Positions 8,918-17,744 of a DNA stretch of 64,000 nucleotides are shown piece after piece. Both the position numbers and the translations under genes were made by a program. The stretch spans positions 372,001 to 436,000 of the forward strand of contig JBBCGH010000001.1 in the NCBI GenBank assembly GCA_037200445.1, in the 5' to 3' direction. Position 1 is the stretch's first letter. Every line of letters begins with the position of its first letter. The notes beneath the pieces were generated by a model. The model was not told where the DNA came from. It saw nothing but the letters and a program-made list of their open reading frames with translations, and searched no databases. This DNA is from Alphaproteobacteria bacterium (GTDB lineage: Bacteria > Pseudomonadota > Alphaproteobacteria > Rhizobiales > Xanthobacteraceae).

Positions 8918-9697
8918 TTATCTCGGCGCCTTGCGTAACCGTGCCTTCATGCGCTGCGCCGCATCCCCCGTCTCGAACATCTCCGGATGCGCCTGCGCGA
9001 GCCGCGGCAGCGATTTGAAGATCTCGCGCAGGTGCTGCTGCATCGCGCGCTCGGCCGCGGCGCCGCGCCCGGCCGCGATCGCATCGAGGATCGCCTGGTG
9101 CTGCACGATCGGGACCTCGGTCGGCATCGCGTCGGGAATGCTCAGGAAGCGCACGCGGTCCATCTGCCCCTTCGCCTCCTCGACCACCTTCCACGCATAG
9201 GCGCAGTCCGCCGCGCTCGCGAGGCTGCGATGAAACGCGTCGTCGAGCACGAAGAATTGCTCCTCGTCCTTGGCGCGCCCCGCCTTGCGCTGCTCGCCGA
9301 TGATGTCGCGCAACTCCTCGACGGCGGACGGAGCGATTCCGGCGCTGGCGCGCCGGGTAATCGCGCATTCGACCGCCTCGCGCACGAAGCGCGCGTCCAG
9401 CACCTCTTTCTCGGAAATCTTCGTCACGAAGGTGCCGCGCTGCGGCAGCACGCGCACCAGCCCGATTTCCGAGAGCTTGATGAAGGCCTCGCGCACCGGC
9501 TGGCGGCTGACCTTGAGGCGGTCGGCGATGTCCTGCTCGGAGAGCGCCGTGGCGGGCGTCAGACGCAACGTCACGATGGAGGTACGCAGCGTGTGGAATA
9601 CCTGATCGGCGATCGAGCCCGCACCGACACCTCGTTCCAGCCGTAACGGGCCGATCGGGTCGGCAGGATTTGCGCGTTGCAATGCCCCAACTTCCAT
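8918..9697 (-). CDS. GntR-family transcriptional regulator, FCD (FadR-type) domain
   Basis: This is a 259-residue regulator. The winged-helix domain includes LSEQDIADRLKVSRQPVREA near residue 52 followed by the wing RVLPQRGTFV. The C-terminal all-helical FCD ligand domain carries the expected metal/ligand residues in DDAFH, VQHQAI and QQHLREI. FCD regulators usually respond to small carboxylates and often repress the adjacent catabolic or transport genes. It is divergent from the ABC importer receptor at 9776, with 78 nt between the starts, so autoregulation plus control of that importer is the simplest reading (inference). The effector is unknown. Confidence 0.92.
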   Translation of the reverse strand: MEVGALQRANPADPIGPLRLERGVGAGSIADQVFHTLRTSIVTLRLTPATALSEQDIADRLKVSRQPVREAFIKLSEIGLVRVLPQRGTFVTKISEKEVLDARFVREAVECAITRRASAGIAPSAVEELRDIIGEQRKAGRAKDEEQFFVLDDAFHRSLASAADCAYAWKVVEEAKGQMDRVRFLSIPDAMPTEVPIVQHQAILDAIAAGRGAAAERAMQQHLREIFKSLPRLAQAHPEMFETGDAAQRMKARLRKAPR

Positions 9698-9775
9698 ACT
9701 ACCATTTCAGCTTAGAACGCCCGTGAAATCAACACGGGGGGCGGCTAGGCTCACCGGAAAGGGAGGAAGAGAGAC

Positions 9776-10960
9776 ATGCATCATTTCAAGATCGGACGGC
9801 GCGGCCTGGTATCGGCCGCCGCCTTGACGGCCGCGGCGCTCGCGTTCGGAGAGCCGGCGCTCGCGCAGGCGCCGAAGTCGCCGCAGGTCATCAACGTGGT
9901 CGATGTCGGCGGCGCGCTCGCGCTGCTCCAGGACGCGATCGAAGCCTACAAGACCAAGAACCCGACCTACGTGTCGCGCTTCACCTTCACCAAGGCGCCG
10001 GCGCCCGAGCTTCCCGGCAAGCTCAAGGCGATGCAGTCGGCGAACCGCACCGACATCGACCTGGTGCTCGGCGGGCTCGACATTCTCTCGGCCGGCCTCG
10101 AGCAAAATCTCTGGGAGCCGCTGCTGGTGAAGCACGCGGCGAAATTCCCGGGCGTGAAGGACAACTATCTCGACCCGGCGAAGAAGATGCAGGAGCTCGC
10201 CAAGGACCAGGCGCTCGCGGTGGTGTTCATGCCGGCCGGGCCGCTGATCGAATACAATCCCGCCAAGGTGAAGGAGCCGCCAACCACACCGGCCGCGTTG
10301 CTCGCCTGGTGCAAGGCGAACCCGAACAAGCTCGTCTATGCGCGCCCGGCGAACTCCGGCCCCGGCCGCACGTTCCTGATGGGCCTGCCCTACATGCTCG
10401 GCGACAAGGACCCGAAAGATCCGGTCAACGGCTGGGAGAAGACCTGGGCCTACCTGAAGGACCTCAACTCCTGCATCGAGTACTACCCGACCGGCACCGG
10501 CATCGTGATGAAGGAGCTGGGCGAAGGCACGCGCGACATGACCGTGACGATGAGCGGCTGGGACATCAACCCGCGCGCGCTCGGCGTCGTGCCGAAGGAG
10601 TACAAGGTCGCGCCGTTCGACAACATGACCTGGGTGAACGACACCCAGTTCCTGATGGTGCCGAAGGGCATCACCGGCGAGAAGCTCGATGTGGTGCTCG
10701 ACCTGATCAAGTTCCTGCTCGAGCCGCAGCAGCAGGCGATGACCTATGACAAGGGCTACTTCTATCCCGGCCCGGCGGTGAAGAACGTGCCGCTGTCGAT
10801 GGCGCCGAAGGAGAGCCAGGACGTGATCAAGGAATACGGCCGCGACGAGTACGCGGGCTGGATCGCAAAATTCCCGCACGCACAGCCGCTCGATTCCAAG
10901 CAGATGGTCGATGCGTTCCGTATCTGGGATCAGCAGGTCGGCGCGGCGAAGACGAAGTAA
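9776..10960 (+). CDS. ABC transporter periplasmic substrate-binding protein (PotD/iron(III)-like family 1)
   Basis: This 394-residue protein has a signal peptide: a basic start (KIGRRG), a hydrophobic alanine-rich stretch and cleavage after ALA near residue 30. The mature part resembles spermidine/putrescine-type solute receptors. A strong Shine-Dalgarno (GGGAGGAAG) precedes the ATG. It is followed by an ATPase and two permeases on the same strand, so it is the receptor of that importer. A 188-bp gap filled by a repeat separates it from the ATPase gene. The ligand cannot be named; polyamines, phosphonates or small amines are typical for this group. Confidence 0.88.
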   Translation: MHHFKIGRRGLVSAAALTAAALAFGEPALAQAPKSPQVINVVDVGGALALLQDAIEAYKTKNPTYVSRFTFTKAPAPELPGKLKAMQSANRTDIDLVLGGLDILSAGLEQNLWEPLLVKHAAKFPGVKDNYLDPAKKMQELAKDQALAVVFMPAGPLIEYNPAKVKEPPTTPAALLAWCKANPNKLVYARPANSGPGRTFLMGLPYMLGDKDPKDPVNGWEKTWAYLKDLNSCIEYYPTGTGIVMKELGEGTRDMTVTMSGWDINPRALGVVPKEYKVAPFDNMTWVNDTQFLMVPKGITGEKLDVVLDLIKFLLEPQQQAMTYDKGYFYPGPAVKNVPLSMAPKESQDVIKEYGRDEYAGWIAKFPHAQPLDSKQMVDAFRIWDQQVGAAKTK

Positions 10961-10987
10961 CGTGAGGAAGGCGCCACGCGCTCGGTT

Positions 10988-11127
10988 ACCCTCCCCTGGA
11001 GGGGGAGGGTCGGCGAGCAATAAGCGCAGCGAATGCGAGCCGGGGTGGGGTGAAGTTTGATGCGCAAGAATCACCCCACCCCGACGCTCACTCCGTGTGC
11101 GTCGACCCTCCCCCTCCAGGGGAGGGT
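10988..11127. repeat. Dispersed palindromic repeat, family B, copy 1
   Basis: The element has a perfect 25-bp terminal inverted repeat (10988-11012 and 11103-11127) rich in CCCTCCCC/GGGGAGGG. An inner 13-bp inverted repeat, CGGGGTGGGGTGA and its complement, lies inside. It sits between the receptor and ATPase genes of one ABC operon. Related elements are at 21209, 40972 and 59145. Confidence 0.85.
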
Positions 11128-11148
11128 GGGCTCCGAGTGTGCTGCACG

Positions 11149-12228
11149 ATGACCTCGAACTTCAAAGAACTCCGCCTCGCCGCCGTTTCGCGGCACTTCG
11201 ACAACCCGAGCGGGCAGCGCGTCGCGGCGCTGCATGAGTTGACGCTCACCATCAAGCGCGGCGAATTTATTTGTCTGCTGGGCCCTTCGGGCTGCGGCAA
11301 GACCACCGCGCTCAACTGCATCGCGGGCCTTCTTCCGGTCACCGGCGGCACCATCTCGCTCGACGAGCGCCGCATCGACCTGCTGCCGCCCGAGAAGCGC
11401 GGCTTCGGCATGGTGTTCCAGAACTACGCGCTGTTCCCGCACATGACGGTCCGCAAGAACGTCGCGTTCGGGCTGATGATGCGCGGCACGCCGAAGGACG
11501 AGATGGCGCAACGCGTCGCGCGCGCGTTCCAGCTGGTGCAGCTCACCGGTCACGAGGACAAGCTGCCGGGCCAGCTCTCCGGCGGGCAGCAGCAGCGCGT
11601 CGCGATCGCACGCGCGATCGTGATCGAGCCGCCACTGCTGCTGATGGACGAGCCGCTGTCAAACCTCGACGCGAAGCTGCGGCTGGAAATGCGCGCGGAA
11701 ATCCGCCGCATCCATCGCGAGCTCGGCCGCACCACCATTTACGTCACGCACGACCAGGACGAGGCGCTTTCGCTCGCCGACCGCATTGTGGTGATGAAGG
11801 ACGGCCTGGTGCAGCAGGTCGCCGGTCCGGAAGAAGTCTACGCACAGCCCGCAAACCTGCACGTCGCGCGCTTCATGGGCTATCGCAACGTGGTCACGCT
11901 GAAGGCCGGCGCGCGCAACGGCGCGCGCGTCACGCTGGAGGGCCAGGGTCTCGGCATCGAAGGCACCGCGAAACAGGATTTGACCGGGCCGCAGGCTACA
12001 GTCGCGATCCGCCCGGAGGATATTTCCATCGGCGCTGGCCGGAATGCGATCGACGGCAAGGTCGAGACCGTCGAATACGGTGGCCATGAGTCGCTCGTCG
12101 ATGTGCGCGCCGGCGACAACGTCCTGTTCCACGTCCGGACGGGAACGCGCGTGCAGGCCGGCGATGCGGTCAAGCTGACGGTCGCGCCCGAGCGCGTGCT
12201 CGTCTATCCGGCCGAGAGCGGCGCATGA
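11149..12228 (+). CDS. ABC transporter ATP-binding protein (PotA-like)
   Basis: This 359-residue importer ATPase has Walker [10 protein letters not shown] near residue 45, signature [13 protein letters not shown], Walker B LLLMDEP, the SNLDAKLR D-loop and the H-loop THDQDEA. A C-terminal TOBE domain starts near residue 280 (VAIRPEDI). The frame is open upstream to 11050, but those codons only translate the GC-rich repeat. The ATG at 11149 (MTSNFKEL) is therefore the likely start. The stop overlaps the next ATG by 4 nt (ATGA), which implies translational coupling. It powers the importer whose receptor is encoded at 9776. Confidence 0.93.
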   Translation: MTSNFKELRLAAVSRHFDNPSGQRVAALHELTLTIKRGEFICLLGPSGCGKTTALNCIAGLLPVTGGTISLDERRIDLLPPEKRGFGMVFQNYALFPHMTVRKNVAFGLMMRGTPKDEMAQRVARAFQLVQLTGHEDKLPGQLSGGQQQRVAIARAIVIEPPLLLMDEPLSNLDAKLRLEMRAEIRRIHRELGRTTIYVTHDQDEALSLADRIVVMKDGLVQQVAGPEEVYAQPANLHVARFMGYRNVVTLKAGARNGARVTLEGQGLGIEGTAKQDLTGPQATVAIRPEDISIGAGRNAIDGKVETVEYGGHESLVDVRAGDNVLFHVRTGTRVQAGDAVKLTVAPERVLVYPAESGA

Positions 12229-13091
12229 GCGCGCTGGCGGCGCGGCTCAAGCCCGACCCGGCGCTGCTGCTGGTCGCGCCCGCGGTCATCTTTCTGTTGC
12301 TCTTCTTCATCTATCCGTTCGGCTACGGCTTCGTGCTGTCGTTCACGCCCGCCGAAGGCGACTGGCTCGCCAACTACCGCAAGTTCTTCTCCGACGAGCA
12401 TCTGTGGCGCACCGTCATCATCACGTTCCAGCTCTCCCTGCCGGTGACCATCCTCAACGTCGGCCTCGCGCTCCCGATCGCGTTTCAGCTGCGCCGCAAA
12501 ACCCGCTACCAGCGCTGGGTCACGACGCTGCTGGTCATCCCGATCACGCTCGGCACGGTGCTGATCGCCGAAGGCATGCTCACCTATTTCGGCCCGCGCG
12601 GCTGGCTCTCGCAGTTCCTGCAGCTGCTGCACATCTACGACGGCCCGATCCGGCTCACCCACAACTTCGCCGGCGTGGTGATTTCCTTGGCGATCTCGGG
12701 CTTTCCGTTCTGCTTCCTGCTGATGCTCTCTTACGTCACCGGCATCGACCCGACGCTCGCGCGTGCAGCAGCGACTCTCGGTGCGGGTCCTTTCCAGCAA
12801 TTCCGCCAGATCTATCTGCCGCTGCTGATGCCGGGGCTCGCCATTACGTTCTGCCTCGCCTTCGTGCAGGCCTTCTCGGTGTTCCCGTCCGCCGTGCTGG
12901 TCGGCGCGCCCTCGGGACCGACGCGCGTGATTTCGCTTGCCGCCTATGAGGCGGCGTTCGAGCAGTACGACTACTCGATGGCCTCTGCGGTGGCGATGAT
13001 CATGGGCTTCGCGCAGCTCATTGTGGTGGTGATCGTGCTGGCGCTGCGGCGCTCGCTCTATCGCGGTCCGGTGGGCGGAGGCAAAGGATGA
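12225..13091 (+). CDS. ABC transporter permease (PotB-like)
   Basis: This 288-residue integral membrane protein has about six hydrophobic spans. Its cytoplasmic loop carries the EAA-type motif AAATLGAGPFQQFRQIYLPL, which docks on the ATPase. The first span (LLVAPAVIFLLLFFIYPFGY) is typical of PotB-type permeases. It starts at an ATG overlapping the ATPase stop and ends overlapping the next permease start, so the three genes form a tightly coupled unit. It forms one half of the transmembrane channel with the following gene product. Confidence 0.92.
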   Translation: MSALAARLKPDPALLLVAPAVIFLLLFFIYPFGYGFVLSFTPAEGDWLANYRKFFSDEHLWRTVIITFQLSLPVTILNVGLALPIAFQLRRKTRYQRWVTTLLVIPITLGTVLIAEGMLTYFGPRGWLSQFLQLLHIYDGPIRLTHNFAGVVISLAISGFPFCFLLMLSYVTGIDPTLARAAATLGAGPFQQFRQIYLPLLMPGLAITFCLAFVQAFSVFPSAVLVGAPSGPTRVISLAAYEAAFEQYDYSMASAVAMIMGFAQLIVVVIVLALRRSLYRGPVGGGKG

Positions 13092-13939
13092 ACGCGCGGG
13101 CGCACTGGTTCTATCGCGCCTGGAGCGGGCTGCTGCTCGGCCTGATGGCGTTCTTCATCGTTAATATCGCGCTGATGGTCGCCTCGGTTGCGACGAATTC
13201 GATCGCGCGGCGCTGGCTCGGCACCTGGCTGCCCGACGGCTACACGACCAACTGGTATGCGGCCGCGTGGAAGGAATTCCAGCTCGGCGATGTGCTGTGG
13301 GTCACGGCGGAAGTCGTGCTCGCCGTCGTGGTGCTGTCGATCGTGATCGGCGTGCCGGCGGCGTACGCGCTCGCGCGCAAGAATTTCGCCGGCAAGAACC
13401 TGGTGATGCTGCTGTTCATCCTGCCGCTGATCATCCCGCCGATCACCTACGGGATCCCGATGGCGACCGTGATGTATCAGGCGCATCTCGGCGGCACGTT
13501 GTGGGGCGTGATCCTGTCCAACCTCGTGCCGGCGCTGCCGTTCGTCATTCTCGTCATGACGCCGTTCATCGAGCAGATCGACCCGACGCTCGAATCCGCC
13601 GCGCGGGTGTTCGGCGCCGGCACGCTGCGCATCTTCTGGCATGTGCTGACGCCCTTGCTGATGCCGGGGATTCTCGCCGCATCATTGCTGGTGCTGGTGC
13701 GCACCATCGCGATGTTCGAACTGACTTTCCTCACCGCCGGGCCGGACTCGCAGACGCTGGTGGTCGCGCTCTATTACGCGGTGTTCGCCGCCGGCGTGCG
13801 CGCGCCGCAGTCGGTCGACGCGATGGCGATCGTCTACATGGCGCTGACGATGGTGTGGCTGTTGATCGCGCTGCGCTTCGTCAATCCGACGCAGCTGGTC
13901 AGCCGCGTCAAGGAGCAGCAGACCGCGGGCGCGCATTGA
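13088..13939 (+). CDS. ABC transporter permease (PotC-like)
   Basis: This 283-residue permease has about six membrane spans and an EAA loop reading ESAARVFGAGTLRIFWHVLTPL. It starts at an ATG overlapping the previous stop by 4 nt. It is the second channel subunit of the importer encoded from 9776 and the last gene of that operon. It is convergent with the RidA-like gene on the minus strand, 32 nt away. Confidence 0.92.
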   Translation: MNARAHWFYRAWSGLLLGLMAFFIVNIALMVASVATNSIARRWLGTWLPDGYTTNWYAAAWKEFQLGDVLWVTAEVVLAVVVLSIVIGVPAAYALARKNFAGKNLVMLLFILPLIIPPITYGIPMATVMYQAHLGGTLWGVILSNLVPALPFVILVMTPFIEQIDPTLESAARVFGAGTLRIFWHVLTPLLMPGILAASLLVLVRTIAMFELTFLTAGPDSQTLVVALYYAVFAAGVRAPQSVDAMAIVYMALTMVWLLIALRFVNPTQLVSRVKEQQTAGAH

Positions 13940-13971
13940 TCATTGCGTCATGGCCGGCACAAGGCCGGGCA

Positions 13972-14718
13972 TCAAACAACCCGCTCCTCCGCGATCGCCC
14001 GGCAATCCATCTCGTATTCGAGATCGCGCACTGGCGGGCGCGCGTAGTGCCAGGTGAGCCCGGCGCGCGCGGCGCCGCGCCGCACGATCTCGCCGGCGAG
14101 GAACGGGTGCAGGTCGTGCACCGTGTAGACCTCCGCGGCGGTCGTGTCGGCCCATGCAAAGCCGAGCAGAGCCAGCCGCCGCTCCATCTCGCCGAGCACG
14201 AAGCGCGCCTTCTCGGCGATCGCATCCGACGATGTTTCGCCGAACCGCACGGTGTGATCGCGGTAGCTGCCTTTGCCCTCCACCGCCTCGCCACTTCCGG
14301 CCACGACGAACGTGGGCAAAGCCGTCCGCGCCGCGATCGTGAAACAGAACGCGTAGAACGACGGCTCGGCCGGGGGATCGATCTCGGGGCAGACATTGCT
14401 GCGCGCGACCGGATTGGTGTCGCCGGTCATCACGCCCCATGTCCGCAACGTGCCGGCGTAAACCTCGTTGAACGCGCGAAAGCCCTCTTCGGTGAAGGGC
14501 GCGGGCGAGCGCAACTCGCAGGCGCAAAACGCGGTCAGCGGCCGCCCGGCTTCCTGGATCGCACGTTCGATGCGCGCAAATCCCTGCGCCAGCGGCACCG
14601 GCCGGTGAAAACGCACGCGCACGATCGCAAAGCCCGGCTCGGCCGCGACCCCGCCCGAATACTGAAAGACCGCCGGAATATAGCGATAGCCGCCGGGCGG
14701 AAAGATTGCCGTGCTCAT
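13972..14718 (-). CDS. RidA/YjgF-like protein, possible CnbZ-type (2-aminomuconate) deaminase
   Basis: This 248-residue protein is read from ATG 14718 (MSTAIFPPGG); an upstream in-frame ATG at 14799 would overlap the liv promoter region. It contains a RidA-like stretch NPVARSNVCPEID followed by a hydrophobic strand, and a second half with EVYTVHDLHPFL. It recalls proteins annotated as 2-amino-5-chloromuconate deaminase CnbZ, but this is from memory of the family and not proven. RidA-fold proteins hydrolyse enamines/imines. Its position between two importers and next to a ring-opening gene set fits removal of ammonia from an amino-muconate-like intermediate (inference). Confidence 0.55.
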   Translation of the reverse strand: MSTAIFPPGGYRYIPAVFQYSGGVAAEPGFAIVRVRFHRPVPLAQGFARIERAIQEAGRPLTAFCACELRSPAPFTEEGFRAFNEVYAGTLRTWGVMTGDTNPVARSNVCPEIDPPAEPSFYAFCFTIAARTALPTFVVAGSGEAVEGKGSYRDHTVRFGETSSDAIAEKARFVLGEMERRLALLGFAWADTTAAEVYTVHDLHPFLAGEIVRRGAARAGLTWHYARPPVRDLEYEMDCRAIAEERVV

Positions 14719-14772
14719 CGTTGACTTCGAGGCTTGCCCACCATTCCGGCAGGCTGCGACATCGTCCCACCA

Positions 14773-14802
14773 TTGACAAGGCCGCGCCGCGCTCCGCACA
14801 TT
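14773..14802 (+). promoter_or_regulatory. Putative sigma-70-type promoter of the first livK gene
   Basis: TTGACA at 14773-14778 and CACATT at 14797-14802 are separated by 18 nt. The same block, including flanking bases, recurs before the second receptor gene at 16192, so it was copied with the gene. A GGGAGG ribosome binding site follows at about 14824. Confidence 0.5.
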
Positions 14803-14835
14803 TGAAAGAAAAAATCACCCATCGGGAGGACGGAC

Positions 14836-16122
14836 ATGAAGCGCGCAGTCGCATCCCTCGGCATTGGACTCTTCGCCGGCGCACTCGCATGCGCGGCGCA
14901 GGCCGCCGACATCAAAATCGGCGGCATCTACGATTACACCGGCCCGTTCGCGGGCGGCGGATCGAAGGCGGCGGCGATCGGCAACAAGATCGCGGTCGAC
15001 CTGATCAACGAGCGTGGAGGCGTCGAAGGCAATAAGATCGTCTTCATCGCGGCCGACGCGCAATCGAAGACCGATGTCGCGATCAACGAGGCCGAGCGGC
15101 TCTTGAACGAGCAGCGGGTCGACCTCATCATGGGCGTGTTCTCGAGCGCGCACTGTGTGCCGCTGGCCGCCAAGGTCGACGCTGCGAAGAAGTTTTTCTG
15201 GATCAACACCTGCGTCGCCTCGGCAGTGCTCAAGGGCAGGAACCTGCATTACGTGTTCCGGCCGCAGGTGCACTCCGACCAGTTCGGCGAGGCCTCCTGC
15301 CAGTTCCTCGCCGAGAACGCCAAGGCAAAGCTCGGCAAGGACGTGAAGGACCTCAAGGTCGCGATCATCCACGAGGACGGGCCCTACGGCGTCGGCGTCG
15401 CAATGGGCAACGAGGCGAAGTGCAAGTCGCTCGGCATGCAGATCGTGCACAAGGAAGCCTATTCGGCGACCGCGACGGATCTCTCCGCGCTGGTGACCAA
15501 GCTGCGGCGCGCCCAGCCCGACGTGATCCTGCACACCGGCTACAACCCGGACATCACGCTGTTCCTGCGCCAGTCCAAGGAAGCAGGCCTGAAGTTCGCC
15601 ACGCTGATCGGCCACGGCGCCGGATACAGCCAGCTCGACAAGCTGGTCGAGACGTTCGGCGAGGACATCAACTACTTCTTCAATGTGGACCCGGTGGGCG
15701 CGCAACTGCTCGATCCGAAGAGCCTGAAGCCCGGTCTCGGCGAGCTGACCGCCGAAATGGTGAAGCGCTACAGGGCGGAGACCGGCGCGCAGGACATCCC
15801 GCCGCACGTCTCGATGGGCTTCAACAACGCCTGGATCTTCCTATCCGACGTGCTGCCGCGCGCGATCAAGAAATACGGCGGCTACGACCCGGAAGCGCTG
15901 CGCAAGGCCGCGCTCGAAACCGACATTCCGGAAGGCGGCACCACGCAGGGCTATGGCGTGAAGTTCTTCCCGCCGGGCAGCGAGATGTCCGGACAGAACG
16001 AGCGCTCGTCGCCCGTGGTGATGCAGTTCGTGAAGGGTGAGACCAAAGTCGCATGGCCGGCGTCGATCAAGACGGCCGATCCGGTGCTGCCGCTGCCCAA
16101 GGGCCACGCCTACGCGCGGTGA
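14836..16122 (+). CDS. livK: Branched-chain amino acid-type ABC transporter substrate-binding protein, copy 1
   Basis: This 428-residue periplasmic receptor has a signal peptide with cleavage after AQA near residue 23. The mature start, DIKIGGIYDYTGPFAGGG, is typical of type I Liv/Amt-like receptors. The two-lobed Peripla_BP_6 fold is supported by INEAERLLNEQ and YNPDITLFLRQ. It is highly similar to the next gene over its whole length. Permeases and ATPases of the Liv type follow downstream. Such receptors bind amino acids, aromatic acids, amides or urea; here the ligand is not defined. Confidence 0.9.
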   Translation: MKRAVASLGIGLFAGALACAAQAADIKIGGIYDYTGPFAGGGSKAAAIGNKIAVDLINERGGVEGNKIVFIAADAQSKTDVAINEAERLLNEQRVDLIMGVFSSAHCVPLAAKVDAAKKFFWINTCVASAVLKGRNLHYVFRPQVHSDQFGEASCQFLAENAKAKLGKDVKDLKVAIIHEDGPYGVGVAMGNEAKCKSLGMQIVHKEAYSATATDLSALVTKLRRAQPDVILHTGYNPDITLFLRQSKEAGLKFATLIGHGAGYSQLDKLVETFGEDINYFFNVDPVGAQLLDPKSLKPGLGELTAEMVKRYRAETGAQDIPPHVSMGFNNAWIFLSDVLPRAIKKYGGYDPEALRKAALETDIPEGGTTQGYGVKFFPPGSEMSGQNERSSPVVMQFVKGETKVAWPASIKTADPVLPLPKGHAYAR

Positions 16123-16162
16123 GATCGGGCAAAGTAGCGCCCTCGTCTGCATGAAATTGCGC

Positions 16163-16183
16163 CACGCCCGCAGCGCGGGCGTG
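16163..16183. terminator. Intergenic hairpin between the two livK copies
   Basis: CACGCCCGC and GCGGGCGTG form a perfect 9-bp stem with a 3-nt loop. There is no downstream T tract, so it may slow or process transcripts rather than terminate them fully. Confidence 0.4.
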
Positions 16184-16191
16184 CGGCGCCA

Positions 16192-16221
16192 TTGACAAGC
16201 CCGCACGCCGCTTCGCACACT
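16192..16221 (+). promoter_or_regulatory. Putative promoter of the second livK gene
   Basis: TTGACA at 16192-16197 and CACACT at 16216-16221 are spaced by 18 nt, matching the promoter block before the first copy. A GGGAGG ribosome binding site follows, 7 nt before the ATG at 16257. Confidence 0.5.
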
Positions 16222-16256
16222 TGAAACCAAGAAAATCGACCCCCAGGGAGGACTTG

Positions 16257-17543
16257 ATGAGGTCTGCTACCAAGAAATTGTGCTTTGGAGTGCTCGCCGC
16301 AGCGTTGCTCGGTGGCTCGGCGCTCGCCCAGGATATCAAGATCGGTGCGGTTTTCGATCAAACCGGACCATTCGCGGGCGGCGGCTCGAAGGCCGCGGCG
16401 CTGGGCACCAAAATCCTGATCGACATCATCAACGAGAAGGGCGGTGTCGAGGGGCACAAGATCGTCCCGATTTTTGCGGACGCGCAGTCGAAGGTCGACG
16501 TCGCGATCAACGAGGCCGAGCGCCTCATCAACGAGCAGAAGGTCGACATTCTCACCGGCTTTTATTCGAGCGCGCAGTGCGTGCCCGTGGCCGCCAAGGT
16601 CGATGCCGCCAAGACGTTTCTCTGGATGCCGGTCTGCGTCTCCACCGCGGTGGTGAAAGACCGGAACCTGAAATACGCGTTCCGTCCGACCATTCACTCC
16701 GACCAATACGGCGACGCGTCGTGCTCCTTCGTCGCCGAGAATTCCAAACAGCTCGGCAAGGACAAGAAGGACATCAAGGTCGCGATCATCCATGAGGATG
16801 GGCCCTACGGCGTCGGTGTCGGCGGGGCGGCCGAGATACGCTGCAAAGAACTCGGCATGCAGGTGGTGCACAAGGAGGCCTATGCGGCCACCACGAGCGA
16901 TCTGAGCGCCATGGTGAGCAAGCTGCGCCGCGCGCAGCCCGACGTGATCATCCATGCCGGCTACAATCCCGACATCACGCTGTTCCTGCGCCAGGCCAAG
17001 GAGGCCGGGCTGAAGTTTCATGCGCTGATCGGCGAGGGCGCGGGCTACAGCCAGATCGACAAGCTCTCCGAGACCTTCGGGAACGACGTGAACTACCTGC
17101 TCGACGTCGATCCGGCGCCCGCGCAGGTGCTCGATCCGAAGAAGCTCGCGCCCGGGCTCGGCGATCTCATCGCCGAGATGGTGAAGCGCTACAAGGCCGA
17201 GGCCGGCGCGACCGAAGTGCCGCCGCACACCTCGATGGGGTTCAATAATCACTGGATCCTGCTCACTGACGTTCTGCCGCGCGCGATCAAGAAGTACGGC
17301 GGTTGGGATGCCGAGGCGTTGCGCAAGGCCGCGCTCGACGCGGACATTCCGATCGGCGGCACCATGCAGGGCTATGGCGTGAAATTCGCGGGTCCCGGCT
17401 CGCCGATGGCGGGACAGAACGAGCGCTCGATTGCGGTCGTGATGCAGTTCCAAAACGGCAAGACGGAAGTCGTGTGGCCGCCTCAGATCAAGAGTGCGGA
17501 CCCGGTCTTCCCGCTCCCGAAGGGGCACGCCTACGCGAAGTAG
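16257..17543 (+). CDS. livK: Branched-chain amino acid-type ABC transporter substrate-binding protein, copy 2
   Basis: This 428-residue receptor is a tandem paralogue of the preceding gene and of equal length. It shares long blocks such as INEAERLINEQ, EDGPYGVGV and YNPDITLFLRQ. The signal peptide is cleaved after ALA (mature start QDIKIG). The start at 16257 is set by AGGGAGGACTTG just upstream. Differences concentrate in the signal peptide and scattered binding-cleft positions, so the two receptors may feed different ligands into one channel (inference). A structured 200-bp spacer separates it from livG. Confidence 0.9.
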   Translation: MRSATKKLCFGVLAAALLGGSALAQDIKIGAVFDQTGPFAGGGSKAAALGTKILIDIINEKGGVEGHKIVPIFADAQSKVDVAINEAERLINEQKVDILTGFYSSAQCVPVAAKVDAAKTFLWMPVCVSTAVVKDRNLKYAFRPTIHSDQYGDASCSFVAENSKQLGKDKKDIKVAIIHEDGPYGVGVGGAAEIRCKELGMQVVHKEAYAATTSDLSAMVSKLRRAQPDVIIHAGYNPDITLFLRQAKEAGLKFHALIGEGAGYSQIDKLSETFGNDVNYLLDVDPAPAQVLDPKKLAPGLGDLIAEMVKRYKAEAGATEVPPHTSMGFNNHWILLTDVLPRAIKKYGGWDAEALRKAALDADIPIGGTMQGYGVKFAGPGSPMAGQNERSIAVVMQFQNGKTEVVWPPQIKSADPVFPLPKGHAYAK

Positions 17544-17578
17544 CCTGCGTGCCCCGGGCGCAGCGCAGCATGCCGTAG

Positions 17579-17720
17579 CCGACGCGTAGCGTCGGCGTTC
17601 TAGACGGCCGCGGAACGCGGCCTTATGGATGCGCTGCAGACCCGGGACCCCGGTTAGCTGATCGAAGAAACCGGGGTCCCGCATCTGCGATGCACCGCTC
17701 AGGCGCTGCATCGCGTGCGG
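17579..17720. repeat. Multi-hairpin intergenic element before livG
   Basis: Three perfect stems lie in a row: CCGACGC/GCGTCGG with a 3-nt loop (17579-17595), GGCCGCG/CGCGGCC with a 3-nt loop (17606-17622) and GGGACCCCGG/CCGGGGTCCC with a 17-nt loop (17644-17680). GATGCGCTGCAG and GCGCTGCATC flank the last stem. It resembles repeated intergenic elements of Bradyrhizobiaceae, and no gene is visible in it. Confidence 0.6.
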
Positions 17721-17744
17721 GACACGAGCGAGCGGGATCTCCCC

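Noticed and set aside
11050-11148. N-terminal extension of the PotA-like ATPase
   Set aside because: These codons only translate the family B repeat; homology and a normal start begin at 11149.
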